Origin: CAIKMD01 sp036501365
GTDB taxonomy: Bacteria; Pseudomonadota; Alphaproteobacteria; ATCC43930; CGMCC-115725
Length of the DNA: 64,000 nt
Assembly: GCA_036501365.1 (NCBI GenBank)
Contig: DASYAL010000098.1
Span: 1-64,000 of the forward strand
Reading direction: 5' to 3'
The position numbers and the translations under genes are program-made. Shown piece after piece: positions 51,531-60,020 of this stretch (position 1 is its first letter; each line of letters opens with the position of its first letter). The notes below the pieces were generated by a model. It saw nothing but the letters and a program-made list of their open reading frames with translations. It was not told the DNA's origin and searched no databases.

Positions 51531-52394
51531 ATGCTGCACGAGATCAGGTCGCGCTACGTCATGGCAAATGGCGTTCGCACGCATTACTGGGAATCCGGCA
51601 ATGACGGGCCGACGATCATCGCGCTGCATGGCGGCGGCGCCGGCTCCTCGGGCATGGCCGGGATGGGGCCGCTGCTCGAACGCCTGGGCGGCGATGCGCG
51701 GGTGATCGCGCCCGATTCCGTCGGCGGCTTCGGCCTGACCGATCCTTACGCGCCGGTGACGCATGGCTTGATGACTCGCGTCGCGCACACCGCCGATGTC
51801 ATCGACGCGCTGTGCCTGCCCAAGGTCTCGCTGATCGGCAATTCGCAAGGCGCCTGGACCGCGGCGCAATATGCAATCCTTCATCCCGACCGCGTCGAGA
51901 AGCTGGTGTTGATCTCGTCGCTGACCATCGCAAACTCGCTGAACATCCCGCAGCGTCCGACCGAAGCGCTGAAAGCGCTCAACGACTATGACGGCACGCG
52001 CGACGGCATGCGCCGTATCCTGCAGGCGCTGATCATCGATCCGAAGCGCATCACCGACAAGTTGATCGACGAGCGGCAGGCGGCGGCGATGCGTCCCGGC
52101 GCGCTCGAATCCTTCCGCGCCTTCGGCCGCGCCAGCGCCGCGCTGCGCCAGAACCCGCTCTTCGCTCTGCAGAACGACATGACGCGTTCGCTGCCGATCC
52201 TAACGAAGGCGATTCCGACGATCTTCATTTGGGGCGACAGCGATACCTTCGCCTTGCCCGAGACCGGCCACGAGATCGCCAAGCACGTGCCCGAGGCGAT
52301 CTTCCACTGGGTGCCGGGCGCCGGCCATCAGGTCCAGACCGACAAGCCGGACGAGGCAGCGACGATCGTCCGCACGTTCTTCGGCTTCAAATAG
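51531..52394 (+). CDS. Alpha/beta hydrolase, meta-cleavage-product-hydrolase-like
   Basis: A 287-aa alpha/beta hydrolase resembling MhpC/BphD, enzymes that cut the C-C bond of ring-cleavage products. The oxyanion strand is LHGGGAGSSGMAGMG. The nucleophile elbow is LIGNSQGAW (Ser), the acid is in IWGDSDTFALPE and the His is in GAGHQVQTD. The start ATG 51531 follows GAGAGGG. First gene of a six- or seven-gene forward cluster, followed at 23 bp by a Rieske oxygenase, then a class III extradiol dioxygenase. Other C-C or ester hydrolases share this fold, so the role leans on context. Confidence 0.88.
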   Translation: MLHEIRSRYVMANGVRTHYWESGNDGPTIIALHGGGAGSSGMAGMGPLLERLGGDARVIAPDSVGGFGLTDPYAPVTHGLMTRVAHTADVIDALCLPKVSLIGNSQGAWTAAQYAILHPDRVEKLVLISSLTIANSLNIPQRPTEALKALNDYDGTRDGMRRILQALIIDPKRITDKLIDERQAAAMRPGALESFRAFGRASAALRQNPLFALQNDMTRSLPILTKAIPTIFIWGDSDTFALPETGHEIAKHVPEAIFHWVPGAGHQVQTDKPDEAATIVRTFFGFK

Positions 52395-52417
52395 CGGCAG
52401 GAAGAGAGGTCGCGCCG

Positions 52418-53590
52418 ATGCTGACCAAGGAGCAGAACGAGCGCCTCACCAAGGTGGGACCCGGCACGCCCTGCGGCGAGCTGTTGCGCCGCTACTGGCA
52501 GGCGCTTTGTCCTGCGGGCGAAATCACCGAGGCCAACCCGAAGAAGCGCGTGCGTCTCCTCGGCGAGGACCTGCTCGTCTATCGCGGCGCCGACGGCAAG
52601 GTCTACTGCATCGCCGAACACTGCCTCCATCGCCGTGCCTCGCTGTTCTATGGCTTCATCGAGCCGGGCGGCATCCGCTGCTGCTATCACGGCTGGAAAT
52701 TCGACTGCGACGGCAAATGCGTCGAGCGGCCGTTCGAGAAGCAGACGCCCGACAATCTCGCGACCAAGGCCTATCCGGTCGAGGAGCTCGGCGGGCTGCT
52801 CTTCGCCTATATGGGCCCCGATCCGGCAAACGCGCCGCTGTTGCCGCGTTGGGACGTGCTGGCGCGCGACGATCGCCGCCGCACCATCGTCGTGCTGCCG
52901 GTGCATACCTGCAACTGGCTGCAGATCCAGGAGAACACGGTCGATTCCGTGCACACCTATTATCTGCACGGTCATATGTCGGTGGTGAAGAATCTGCCGA
53001 CGCTGGCGCAGGGCCATTATTTCTACCGACCGATCGCCGCCTATGACTGGGCGGTGTGCGACTGGGGCATCGAGAAGACGCTCGAATATGGCGGCGACAA
53101 GCCCGAGATCGAAATCCGCCCGCCGCTGATCTTCCCGAACATCCTGCGGATTCCCGAAGGACCGGTCGAGGCGCTGCATTTCCGCGTGCCGATCGACGAC
53201 ACGCATACGCGCATCTTCTGGGTCGGCCTGCTGCCCAGCCGCGACACCAGCCCCGATCCGGCCGCGGGCAAGACCACGTTCGAATATACCCCCGACAAGC
53301 CGCTGACCGAGAGCGACGAAGAGCTGATGACCTTCTACGGTCAGGATCGCATCGTCTGGGAGACGCAGGGCGCGGTCTTCGACCGGACGAGCGAGACTTT
53401 GGGCGCGTCCGATCGCGGTATCGTCATGTTCCGGCGTATGCTCGAAGAGCAGGTCGAGCGCGTCGCGCGCGGCGAGGAGCCGAATGTCGCGGTCGTGCGC
53501 GATCCGGCCAAGAATGCGATGATCACATTCGAGAGCGCGACGAAGCCGCGCGCGGGCAGCAACGAAGAGCACGTTTTCGCGGCCAATTGA
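52418..53590 (+). CDS. Rieske non-heme iron oxygenase
   Basis: A 390-aa terminal oxygenase. Rieske ligands are C69 and H71 (HCLHRRAS), C88 and H91 (CCYHGW). The catalytic-iron histidines are probably H179 and H184 in VDSVHTYYLH, with D176. It starts MLTKEQNERLTKVGPGTPCG, like the Rieske protein at 25871 (MLTREDNERL), to which it is related. The ATG at 52418 follows GGAAGAGAGG. Placed between the hydrolase and the extradiol dioxygenase genes, it most likely makes the dihydroxylated ring that is then cleaved, by hydroxylation or demethylation. No dedicated reductase gene is present. Confidence 0.93.
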   Translation: MLTKEQNERLTKVGPGTPCGELLRRYWQALCPAGEITEANPKKRVRLLGEDLLVYRGADGKVYCIAEHCLHRRASLFYGFIEPGGIRCCYHGWKFDCDGKCVERPFEKQTPDNLATKAYPVEELGGLLFAYMGPDPANAPLLPRWDVLARDDRRRTIVVLPVHTCNWLQIQENTVDSVHTYYLHGHMSVVKNLPTLAQGHYFYRPIAAYDWAVCDWGIEKTLEYGGDKPEIEIRPPLIFPNILRIPEGPVEALHFRVPIDDTHTRIFWVGLLPSRDTSPDPAAGKTTFEYTPDKPLTESDEELMTFYGQDRIVWETQGAVFDRTSETLGASDRGIVMFRRMLEEQVERVARGEEPNVAVVRDPAKNAMITFESATKPRAGSNEEHVFAAN

Positions 53591-53634
53591 CGGCGGCGGC
53601 CGATACGGCGCAGGCGAGGCGAGGGAGATACGCG

Positions 53635-54750
53635 ATGGGCGAAATCATGGGCATGGGGCTCAGCCACTATCCCGGTCCGCTGGTGGCGGTGGAGCATTGG
53701 CCGAGCATGCTGCAGCGCTGGGTCGAGCTTGGCCGCGTGAAGGCCGATCTGTTCGCGGCACGCGACCGCTGGCCTGAGGCGATGCGTCAGGAATGGGGCA
53801 ACGACGAGGGTGTGGCTGCGGCCAGGGTGCATCGCGATCGCTTGCTTGCCGGCTATGTGCGTTTGCGCCAGGCGCTCGATGCATTCAAGCCCGACATCGT
53901 GCTGGTCTGGGGCGATGATCAGTACGAAAACTTCAAGCGCGATTGTATTCCCGCGTTCTGCGTCGGCATCTACGACAAGGTCGTCAGCCGCCCTTATGGC
54001 GGCGGCCTTGCCGTATTCAAGACCGATCAGAACGTCTGGGGCTTGTCGAAAGACACCGAGCTGCCGATCAAATGCCACTCCCAGGGCGCCCGCGGCCTGA
54101 CGCAAGGGTTGCTCGAAGGCGGCTTCGACGTCGCGTATTCGAGCGCGGTACGCCATCCCGGCGGCCTCGCGCATTCCTTCAACAACACGGTGATCTATCT
54201 CGATTATGAGCAGAAGGGGTTCGGCTTTCCCTATCCAATCATTCCCTTCCACGTGAACTGCTATGGCAGCCAGTTGATCAAGACCAGCGCCAGCGTCGTC
54301 GGCGAAGGCGCCGACGAGATCTCGCCGCCCTCGCCGAGCCCGGCGCGCTGCTTCGAGATCGGGCGCGCGACCGCGCGCTATTTCGCCGCCTCACCCTGGC
54401 GGGTCGCGCTGATCGGGTCGGCGAGCTGGTCGCATGGCTCGCTGACGCAAAAGCACGGCCGGCTCTATCCCGATCTCGTCACCGACCGCGCGCGCTACGA
54501 CCAGCTGCGCGGCAACCGCTTCGGCGATTGGGGCAAGCTCACCCAGGAGGAGATGGAGGATTCGGGCCAGCACGAGGTGCTGAACTGGATCTGCCTCGCC
54601 GGCGCCATGACCGAACTCGGCCAGAGCGCCGAGGTGGTCGATTACGTCGAGACCTATGTCTTCAACTCGGCCAAGTGCTTTGCGCTTTTTTCGCCACACG
54701 GCGCTGGCACGGGTGCCTCGGGCGCTGGAGCGCGGCGAGCGGTTTCGTGA
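53635..54750 (+). CDS. Class III extradiol ring-cleavage dioxygenase-like protein (LigB type)
   Basis: A 371-aa protein of the LigB-like family, Fe(II) enzymes that open catecholic rings next to the hydroxyls. The first metal histidine is H11 (GLSHYPGP). At the position of LigB's second histidine (an NDH motif) it reads VWGDDQYENF, with no His. Later blocks are SSAVRHPGGLAHSFNNTVIY (20 residues), ASWSHGSL and GQHEVLNW. The start ATG 53635 follows GAGGGAG. The stop overlaps the following permease GTG (GTGA). The changed second ligand means the metal site, and perhaps the reaction, differ from classical members. Confidence 0.85.
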   Translation: MGEIMGMGLSHYPGPLVAVEHWPSMLQRWVELGRVKADLFAARDRWPEAMRQEWGNDEGVAAARVHRDRLLAGYVRLRQALDAFKPDIVLVWGDDQYENFKRDCIPAFCVGIYDKVVSRPYGGGLAVFKTDQNVWGLSKDTELPIKCHSQGARGLTQGLLEGGFDVAYSSAVRHPGGLAHSFNNTVIYLDYEQKGFGFPYPIIPFHVNCYGSQLIKTSASVVGEGADEISPPSPSPARCFEIGRATARYFAASPWRVALIGSASWSHGSLTQKHGRLYPDLVTDRARYDQLRGNRFGDWGKLTQEEMEDSGQHEVLNWICLAGAMTELGQSAEVVDYVETYVFNSAKCFALFSPHGAGTGASGAGARRAVS

Positions 54751-55583
54751 CCCAGTTGACGGCCGACGCGTCGGCGCGGAGCGTCCCGCGGTTCCGGTCT
54801 TATCGGCTGCGCGATAGCCGCGCGAGCGGTGTTGCGCTCGTGCTTGTGCTGCTCGGCCTCTGGGAAGCGAGCGCGCGGCTCGGCATCGTCCAAAGCAGCA
54901 ACTGGCCGCCTTTCAGCACGGTGATGACGACGCTCTTCGCCAGCATCGCCGACGGCGAGCTGCTGCCGGTGGTTCTCTCGACCCTGTGGCGCCTGGCGCG
55001 CGGCTACGCGATTGGCTGCGCGCTCGGCATCGGCGCAGGATTCCTGATCGGACTCTATCGTCCCGTGCGCCTCGCCCTCCTGCCGACGATCGACTTGCTG
55101 CGGCCGATCCCGATCCCGGCGATCATCCCGCCGCTGATCTTCCTCATGGGCCTCGGCGACACGCTGCGGCTCTTCGCCATCGCTTTCGCGACTTTCTTTC
55201 CGGTCGCGCTCAACACCATCGCCGGGGTGCAGGCGGTCGAGCCGGTCTATCACCAGGTCGCGCGCACTTTCGGCGTGCCGCGCGCTGCGGCGCTGCGGCG
55301 GGTGGTTTTTCCGGCCGCGCTGCCGTTCATCCTCGCCGGGTTGCGCACCAGCCTCGGCATCGCTTTCGTTGTGACCGTGATCGCCGAAATGATCGTCGGC
55401 CAGGAAGGCATCGGCTATTACCTGATCACGATGGAATTCGCGATGCGCGCCGCCGAGATGTATGGCGGCATCATTCTCGTCACTTGCATCGCCTATCTGC
55501 TCAATCGTGGCTTCCTCGCCTGGGAAGCGCGCGCCATCCGCTGGGCGCGGCTGGCCGAGACGATGCAAGGAGATCGCGCATGA
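54747..55583 (+). CDS. ABC importer permease, SsuC/TauC-like (first)
   Basis: A 278-aa inner-membrane permease with about six helices (ALVLVLLGLWEASARL first) and the SsuC-type EAA loop region VARTFGVPRAAALRRVVFP. LLRPIPIPAIIPPLIFLMGLG (in parts: LRPIPIPAIIPPLIF) is typical of nitrate/sulfonate/taurine-type importers, which also carry aromatic acids and pyrimidines. It starts at GTG 54747, overlapping the dioxygenase stop, and its stop overlaps the ATPase ATG. The tight coupling to a dioxygenase gene suggests that it imports the aromatic substrate. Confidence 0.92.
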   Translation: MTQLTADASARSVPRFRSYRLRDSRASGVALVLVLLGLWEASARLGIVQSSNWPPFSTVMTTLFASIADGELLPVVLSTLWRLARGYAIGCALGIGAGFLIGLYRPVRLALLPTIDLLRPIPIPAIIPPLIFLMGLGDTLRLFAIAFATFFPVALNTIAGVQAVEPVYHQVARTFGVPRAAALRRVVFPAALPFILAGLRTSLGIAFVVTVIAEMIVGQEGIGYYLITMEFAMRAAEMYGGIILVTCIAYLLNRGFLAWEARAIRWARLAETMQGDRA

Positions 55584-56434
55584 GTATCGCGACCGATGCG
55601 CGGTCGGCGATCGCGGCGCGGGCGGCGGTGTCCGGCAGCCGTCTGACGGTCGACGGCATCGGGAAGAGCTTTCAAGGACCCGGCGGCAGCGCGGTCGAAG
55701 CGATCGGCACCGTCAGCCTCGATGTCGCGCCGGGCGAGTTCCTCGCGATCGTCGGTCCGAGCGGTTGCGGCAAGTCGACTCTGCTGCAGGTCATCGCCGG
55801 GCTGATGCTGCCCTCGACCGGCCGGGTGAGGTTGGGCGAGCGCGACGTGACCGGCGAGCCGGCGCATATGGTCTATCTGTTCCAGCAATACAGCAAATCG
55901 CTGCTGCCATGGATGACCGTCGCGAACAATGTGATGTTCGCCTTCCGCCACCGCATGAAGCTCAGCCAAGCGGCGTCGCTCGCCCGCTGCCGCGACTATC
56001 TCGCCATGGTCGGGCTGGCCGATGTCGCTGCTCACTATCCGTGGCAATTGTCGGGCGGCATGCAGCAGCGCGTCGCGATCGCCCGTGCGCTCGCGGCCGA
56101 GCCGCAGGTGCTGCTGATGGACGAGCCGTTCTCGTCGGTCGATGCGCTGACGCGGCTCGACCTTCATTCCCTCATCCTCGATCTCTGGACGCAGAAGCGC
56201 TTCACCGCCGTGCTGGTGACGCATGATGTCGACGAGGCGATCTTCCTCGCCGATCGCGTCGCCGTGCTGACGCAGCGGCCGGCGACCATCTCGGAGGTGA
56301 TCGAGACCCGGTTGCCGCGGCCGCGGCATTCGATCGAGACGCGGGAATCGCCGGCGTTTCTCGCTTTGCGGCATCGGCTGCTCGACTATTTGCTGACGCG
56401 CGGCGGAGGCAGATCGCATGCGCGCTCTGCGTGA
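55580..56434 (+). CDS. ABC importer ATPase, SsuB/TauB-like
   Basis: A 284-aa ATP-binding subunit: Walker A GPSGCGKST, Q-loop LFQQYSKSLLPWMT, signature QLSGGMQQR, Walker B VLLMDEPFSS and H-loop VTHDVDEA. The DEPFSSVD wording is typical of SsuB/TauB/NrtD ATPases. The start is ATG 55580, overlapping the first permease stop (ATGA) with AAGGAGA upstream. Its end overlaps the second permease by 17 bp. The N-terminal 25 residues before the ABC domain are Ala/Arg-rich and not conserved. Confidence 0.93.
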   Translation: MSIATDARSAIAARAAVSGSRLTVDGIGKSFQGPGGSAVEAIGTVSLDVAPGEFLAIVGPSGCGKSTLLQVIAGLMLPSTGRVRLGERDVTGEPAHMVYLFQQYSKSLLPWMTVANNVMFAFRHRMKLSQAASLARCRDYLAMVGLADVAAHYPWQLSGGMQQRVAIARALAAEPQVLLMDEPFSSVDALTRLDLHSLILDLWTQKRFTAVLVTHDVDEAIFLADRVAVLTQRPATISEVIETRLPRPRHSIETRESPAFLALRHRLLDYLLTRGGGRSHARSA

Positions 56435-57194
56435 GCGCGGCCTGCTCATCGTCTCGGGCTGCGCCATCCCGCTGACGCTGTTGCTCGCTCTCGAGGTCGC
56501 GGCACGCAGCGGCGCGGTCAATCCGATCTTCCTGCCGCCGCCGAGCGCGATCCTGGCCACTTTCTGGAGCATCGTCGCCTCGGGCGGCTTTGCGGCGCCG
56601 CTGGCGCAAACGGTCCTGTTTCTCTTTGTCGGCTACGGCATCGGCTGCGCCACGGCGATCGTTCTCGGCATCCTGATGGGTTCCTCGCGGCCGATCTTCA
56701 ACCTGCTCGAGCCGCTGATCGAGTTGCTGCGGCCATTGCCCAAGCCCGCCTTGCTTCCGGCGCTGATCCTTTTCCTCGGCCTCGGCGCGCGGATGGAGAT
56801 CACCATCGTCGCCCTCGGCTGCTTCTTTCCGGTGCTGATCAATACCCTGCAAGGCGTCCGGGCGGTCGACCCGACGATGATCAATACGGCGCGCACTTTC
56901 GGCCATGGCAGGGTCGCAATCTGGCGCCGTATCCTCTTGCCGGCGAGCGCGCCCTATATCCTTGCCGGGATGCGGATCAGCCTCGGCCTCGGGCTGATCC
57001 TGGTGGTGACGGCCGAGATGATCTCGGGGAATGGCGGTCTCGGCGACGCCATCCTCGCTGCGCAGCGCACCTTCCTGGTGAAGGAATCCTATGCCTGGCT
57101 GGTGGTGCTGGCGCTGCTCGGCCTGGCGCTCACCTGGTTCTTCAGCATGGTCGAGCGGCGGCTTGCTTTCTGGAGCGCGCCGCCGGTGCAATGA
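56418..57194 (+). CDS. ABC importer permease, SsuC/TauC-like (second)
   Basis: A 258-aa permease of the same family as the one at 54747, with helices such as IVSGCAIPLTLLLALEVAA and the EAA loop region ARTFGHGRVAIWRRILLPAS (20 residues). Having two different SsuC-like permeases around one ATPase points to a heterodimeric channel. It overlaps the ATPase gene by 17 bp, and the SDR gene begins 16 bp later. No substrate-binding protein gene belongs to this set locally. Confidence 0.92.
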   Translation: MRALRERGLLIVSGCAIPLTLLLALEVAARSGAVNPIFLPPPSAILATFWSIVASGGFAAPLAQTVLFLFVGYGIGCATAIVLGILMGSSRPIFNLLEPLIELLRPLPKPALLPALILFLGLGARMEITIVALGCFFPVLINTLQGVRAVDPTMINTARTFGHGRVAIWRRILLPASAPYILAGMRISLGLGLILVVTAEMISGNGGLGDAILAAQRTFLVKESYAWLVVLALLGLALTWFFSMVERRLAFWSAPPVQ

Positions 57195-57210
57195 GTTCGG
57201 TGAGGACAAG

Positions 57211-57954
57211 ATGAATCAAACCGACCTTCACAGCCGCGGCGCCGTCATCACCGGCGCGGCCCGCGGCATCGGCTATGCCTGCGCCGAGCGCATCCGCGCG
57301 TCAGGCGCGGCGGTGAGCCTCTGGGATCAGGATCGCGACGCGCTGGCGGAAGCGGCGCGGCGGCTCGGCGCGGCGCATGCGGCGCTGGTCGATATCACCG
57401 ACGAGAGCTCGGTGACGGCGGCGGCGAAAGGCGCGGCCGCAGCCCTCGGCAAGATCGATATCCTCGTCAACAATGCCGGCATCACCGGCTCGAACAAGAA
57501 GACCTGGGAATACGATCCAGCCGAATGGCGCCGCGTCATCGACGTCGATCTGACCGGCGCCTTTCTCTGCGCGCGCGCCGTGCTGCCGGGGATGATCGCG
57601 CGGCGCTACGGCCGTATCGTCAACATGGCCTCGGTTGCCGGCAAGGAAGGCAACCCCAACGCCGCTGCCTACAGCTCCGCCAAAGCCGGCCTGATCGGCC
57701 TGACCAAATCGCTCGGCAAGGAGCTCGCAACCGAAGGCGTCGTCGTCAACTGCGTGACGCCCGCCGCGGCCGAAACCGATCTCTTCAAGCAGATGAGCGA
57801 AGAGCACATCGCCTATATGCGCTCGAAGATCCCGATGAACCGCTTCGTCCAGCCGGCCGAGATCGCGGCCTTGGTGGCGTGGCTATGCTCGGAGGAATGC
57901 AGCTTCTCGACCGGCGGCGTTTTCGACATCTCGGGCGGCCGCGCGACCTACTAG
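57211..57954 (+). CDS. Short-chain dehydrogenase/reductase (SDR)
   Basis: A 247-aa classical SDR that interconverts alcohol and ketone groups with NAD(P). Nucleotide motif TGAARGIGYA near residue 12, NNAGITG in the centre, then the catalytic Ser in NMASVAGKEG and YSSAKAG with Tyr and Lys. The C-terminal SGGRATY ends shortly after the usual FDISGG. An Asp in LWDQD at the end of the second strand suggests a preference for NAD over NADP. The start ATG 57211 follows GAGGACA. It is the last gene of the importer-dioxygenase cluster and probably oxidises a pathway intermediate. Confidence 0.93.
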   Translation: MNQTDLHSRGAVITGAARGIGYACAERIRASGAAVSLWDQDRDALAEAARRLGAAHAALVDITDESSVTAAAKGAAAALGKIDILVNNAGITGSNKKTWEYDPAEWRRVIDVDLTGAFLCARAVLPGMIARRYGRIVNMASVAGKEGNPNAAAYSSAKAGLIGLTKSLGKELATEGVVVNCVTPAAAETDLFKQMSEEHIAYMRSKIPMNRFVQPAEIAALVAWLCSEECSFSTGGVFDISGGRATY

Positions 57955-58087
57955 CCGTGGCCGACATCCTAGCCTATGGCCGCCGGCGTGGCGGATTTGA
58001 CGTTCCTATCCTTTCGCTGCAAATCCGTTTAGGAACATCGAGTTCCAAAAGCTACACCAGAATCAATAAATTGGCTGGTGTCCTTTC

Positions 58088-58142
58088 GATTCCGACGTTC
58101 GTAGAGAGTCTGCTGCTGCAAAGCCATACGAACGTCGGAATC
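58088..58142. promoter_or_regulatory. Long perfect inverted repeat upstream of GMC gene
   Basis: GATTCCGACGTTCGTA (58088-58103) and its exact complement TACGAACGTCGGAATC (58127-58142) form a 16-bp perfect inverted repeat around a 23-base spacer, ending 26 bp before the GMC start codon. No T-run follows on either strand, so it does not look like a simple terminator. Upstream in the same gap, GTTCCTA...TAGGAAC (about 58003-58036) is a second, shorter dyad. It could be an attenuator-like hairpin, a regulator site or an element end. Confidence 0.6.
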
Positions 58143-58168
58143 GGGACGCCAGCGGGAGGGCGCGGGAA

Positions 58169-59779
58169 TTGGCCACATCGACAGGCTACGACTACATCAT
58201 CGTCGGCGCGGGCTCCGCGGGCTGCGTCCTCGCTAACCGTTTGAGCGCCGATCCTGCGACAAAAGTCTTGCTGCTCGAAGCGGGCGGTTCCGACTGGCAT
58301 CCCTATATCCACATGCCGCTGGCGATGCTGAAGATCAGCCGCGATCCGCGCGTGAACTGGAATTTCACGACCGAGCCGGAGTCGCATTGCAACAATCGGC
58401 GGATCCCGATTCAACGCGGCAAGGTCCTGGGCGGCAGCTCGTCGATCAACGCAATGATCTACGCACGCGGCCATCCGCTCGATTACGACGCCTGGCGGCA
58501 GAAGGGGCTGACGGGATGGGGCTACGCCGACGTTCTGCCCTATTTCAAGCGATCGGAAAACAGTTGGCGTGGCGATGACGTCTATCACGGCGCCGGCGGT
58601 CCGCTGACGACATCGCCGGCGAACAGCCGCAGCGCCCTTCACAGCCTTTTCGCTGTAGCCGCCGCGAAGCGCGGTTTTCCCGCAAGCGCCGATTACAACG
58701 GCGCGCAGCCGGAAGGCGTCGCCTGGCCCGATTTCACCATCGGGCGAGGCCGGCGCAATTCGACCGCGCGCGCCTTCCTGCGGCCCGCGCGCAAGCGGGA
58801 AAATCTGACGGTCGAGACGCATGCGCTGGCGCATCGTGTCGTCCTGCGCAACGGTCGCGCCGCCGCGGTCGAATACCAACGTGCCGGGCAGATGATCATG
58901 GCACAGGCCGATCGCGAGATCATTCTGTCGGGCGGCACCTATAATTCGCCGCAACTTCTGCTGCTGTCCGGCATCGGCCCGGCCGACGAGCTGAAGGCGC
59001 TGGGCATTGCGCCGATCCTCGATCGTCGCGATGTCGGGCGGAACTTGCAGGAGCACGTCAACGCCGTCATTACCTTCGACCTCAATCGGCCTTTGTCGCT
59101 CGTCGGCACGTTGCGCTGGGACCGGCTCGCCGCGTCCGTTCTGCGCTGGGCGGCTTTTGGTTCGGGCGCGGCGGGCAGCATGCCGCTGCAATGTGTCTGC
59201 TTTCTGCGCACGCGTCCGGAGAGCGAGCGGCCGGATATCGAGCTGCTCGTCAGTCCCGTCGCGCCGGATGCCGCGATTTGGTTTCCCGGTATCCGCCAGC
59301 CGAGCCATCACCGCTTTTCGAGCCGCGTCGCCGTGCTTCATCCGCGCAGCCGCGGGCGGGTAGCACTCCGCTCGGCCGACCCGGCAGAGGCGCCGCGCAT
59401 CCATTGGAATCTGCTCGACGATCCATTCGATCTCGAGACATTGCGTGGCGGCCTCAAGGCGGTGCGCGCGATCTTTGCCGAGGAGCCGTTGCGGAGCGTC
59501 ATCGCGGGCGAGGCGAGCCCCGGCGCGCGCTATCAGTCCGATGCCTCGCTCGATGGCTGGATTCGCGCCAACTGCCAGACCGCGAGCCATCCCGCCGGCA
59601 CGTGCCGCATGGGTGTCGACGCGGATGCCGTAGTCGATGCGGAGCTTCGCGTCAAAGGCGTCGACGGGCTACGCGTCGCCGATTGCTCGGTCATGCCCGA
59701 TGTCGTCGGCGCCAACACCAATGCGCCGACGATCATGATCGCCGAGAAAGCGGCGGCGGCGATCCTCGCCGCGCACTGA
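58169..59779 (+). CDS. GMC-family FAD-dependent oxidoreductase (choline-dehydrogenase-like)
   Basis: A 536-aa glucose-methanol-choline oxidoreductase that oxidises alcohols using FAD. The N-terminal FAD motif is YIIVGAGSAGCVLANRLS, followed by VLGGSSSINAMIYARG (GMC signature 1) and ILSGGTYNSPQLLLLSGIGP (20 residues, signature 2). The C-terminal catalytic His region is ASHPAGTCRMG. The start is TTG 58169, with GGAGGG upstream and the family start directly after it; no ATG or GTG fits as well. It follows the SDR gene after a 214-bp gap containing a long inverted repeat, so it probably has its own promoter. Confidence 0.93.
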   Translation: MATSTGYDYIIVGAGSAGCVLANRLSADPATKVLLLEAGGSDWHPYIHMPLAMLKISRDPRVNWNFTTEPESHCNNRRIPIQRGKVLGGSSSINAMIYARGHPLDYDAWRQKGLTGWGYADVLPYFKRSENSWRGDDVYHGAGGPLTTSPANSRSALHSLFAVAAAKRGFPASADYNGAQPEGVAWPDFTIGRGRRNSTARAFLRPARKRENLTVETHALAHRVVLRNGRAAAVEYQRAGQMIMAQADREIILSGGTYNSPQLLLLSGIGPADELKALGIAPILDRRDVGRNLQEHVNAVITFDLNRPLSLVGTLRWDRLAASVLRWAAFGSGAAGSMPLQCVCFLRTRPESERPDIELLVSPVAPDAAIWFPGIRQPSHHRFSSRVAVLHPRSRGRVALRSADPAEAPRIHWNLLDDPFDLETLRGGLKAVRAIFAEEPLRSVIAGEASPGARYQSDASLDGWIRANCQTASHPAGTCRMGVDADAVVDAELRVKGVDGLRVADCSVMPDVVGANTNAPTIMIAEKAAAAILAAH

Positions 59780-59798
59780 CTTAGCGGGCGAAGTCGGC

Positions 59799-59876
59799 CT
59801 ATTCGAAATCCACGGGCTTGAGCTCGACCGGCGTGCCATGCCGCGTGCGTAGCAGGGCCATACCGGCCAAACTTCG
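59799..59876 (-). pseudogene. Remnant of a nitrile hydratase activator C-terminus
   Basis: The reverse strand ends an open frame with RTRHGTPVELKPVDFE and a stop. The intact activator gene at 61790 ends RTPHGTPIELKPGDFSA. The residues before (RSLAGMALL) also line up loosely with NAWSRAA. Nothing further upstream resembles the activator, so only about 25 codons of the 3' end survive. It suggests a second, lost nitrile hydratase locus or a local duplication with deletion. Confidence 0.6.
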
Positions 59877-60020
59877 GTTGGCGCCAGCATGCGGGCACGC
59901 CCTAGCCGTGCAGGTATGATGCAAGCCGCTGCGCGACCTACTGATCGCCCCGTTCCGCCGATCGGCGGAACCGCAACGTTCCGCGCGCATTGTCATTGGA
60001 GTTGCGAAAGGCGAATCACG

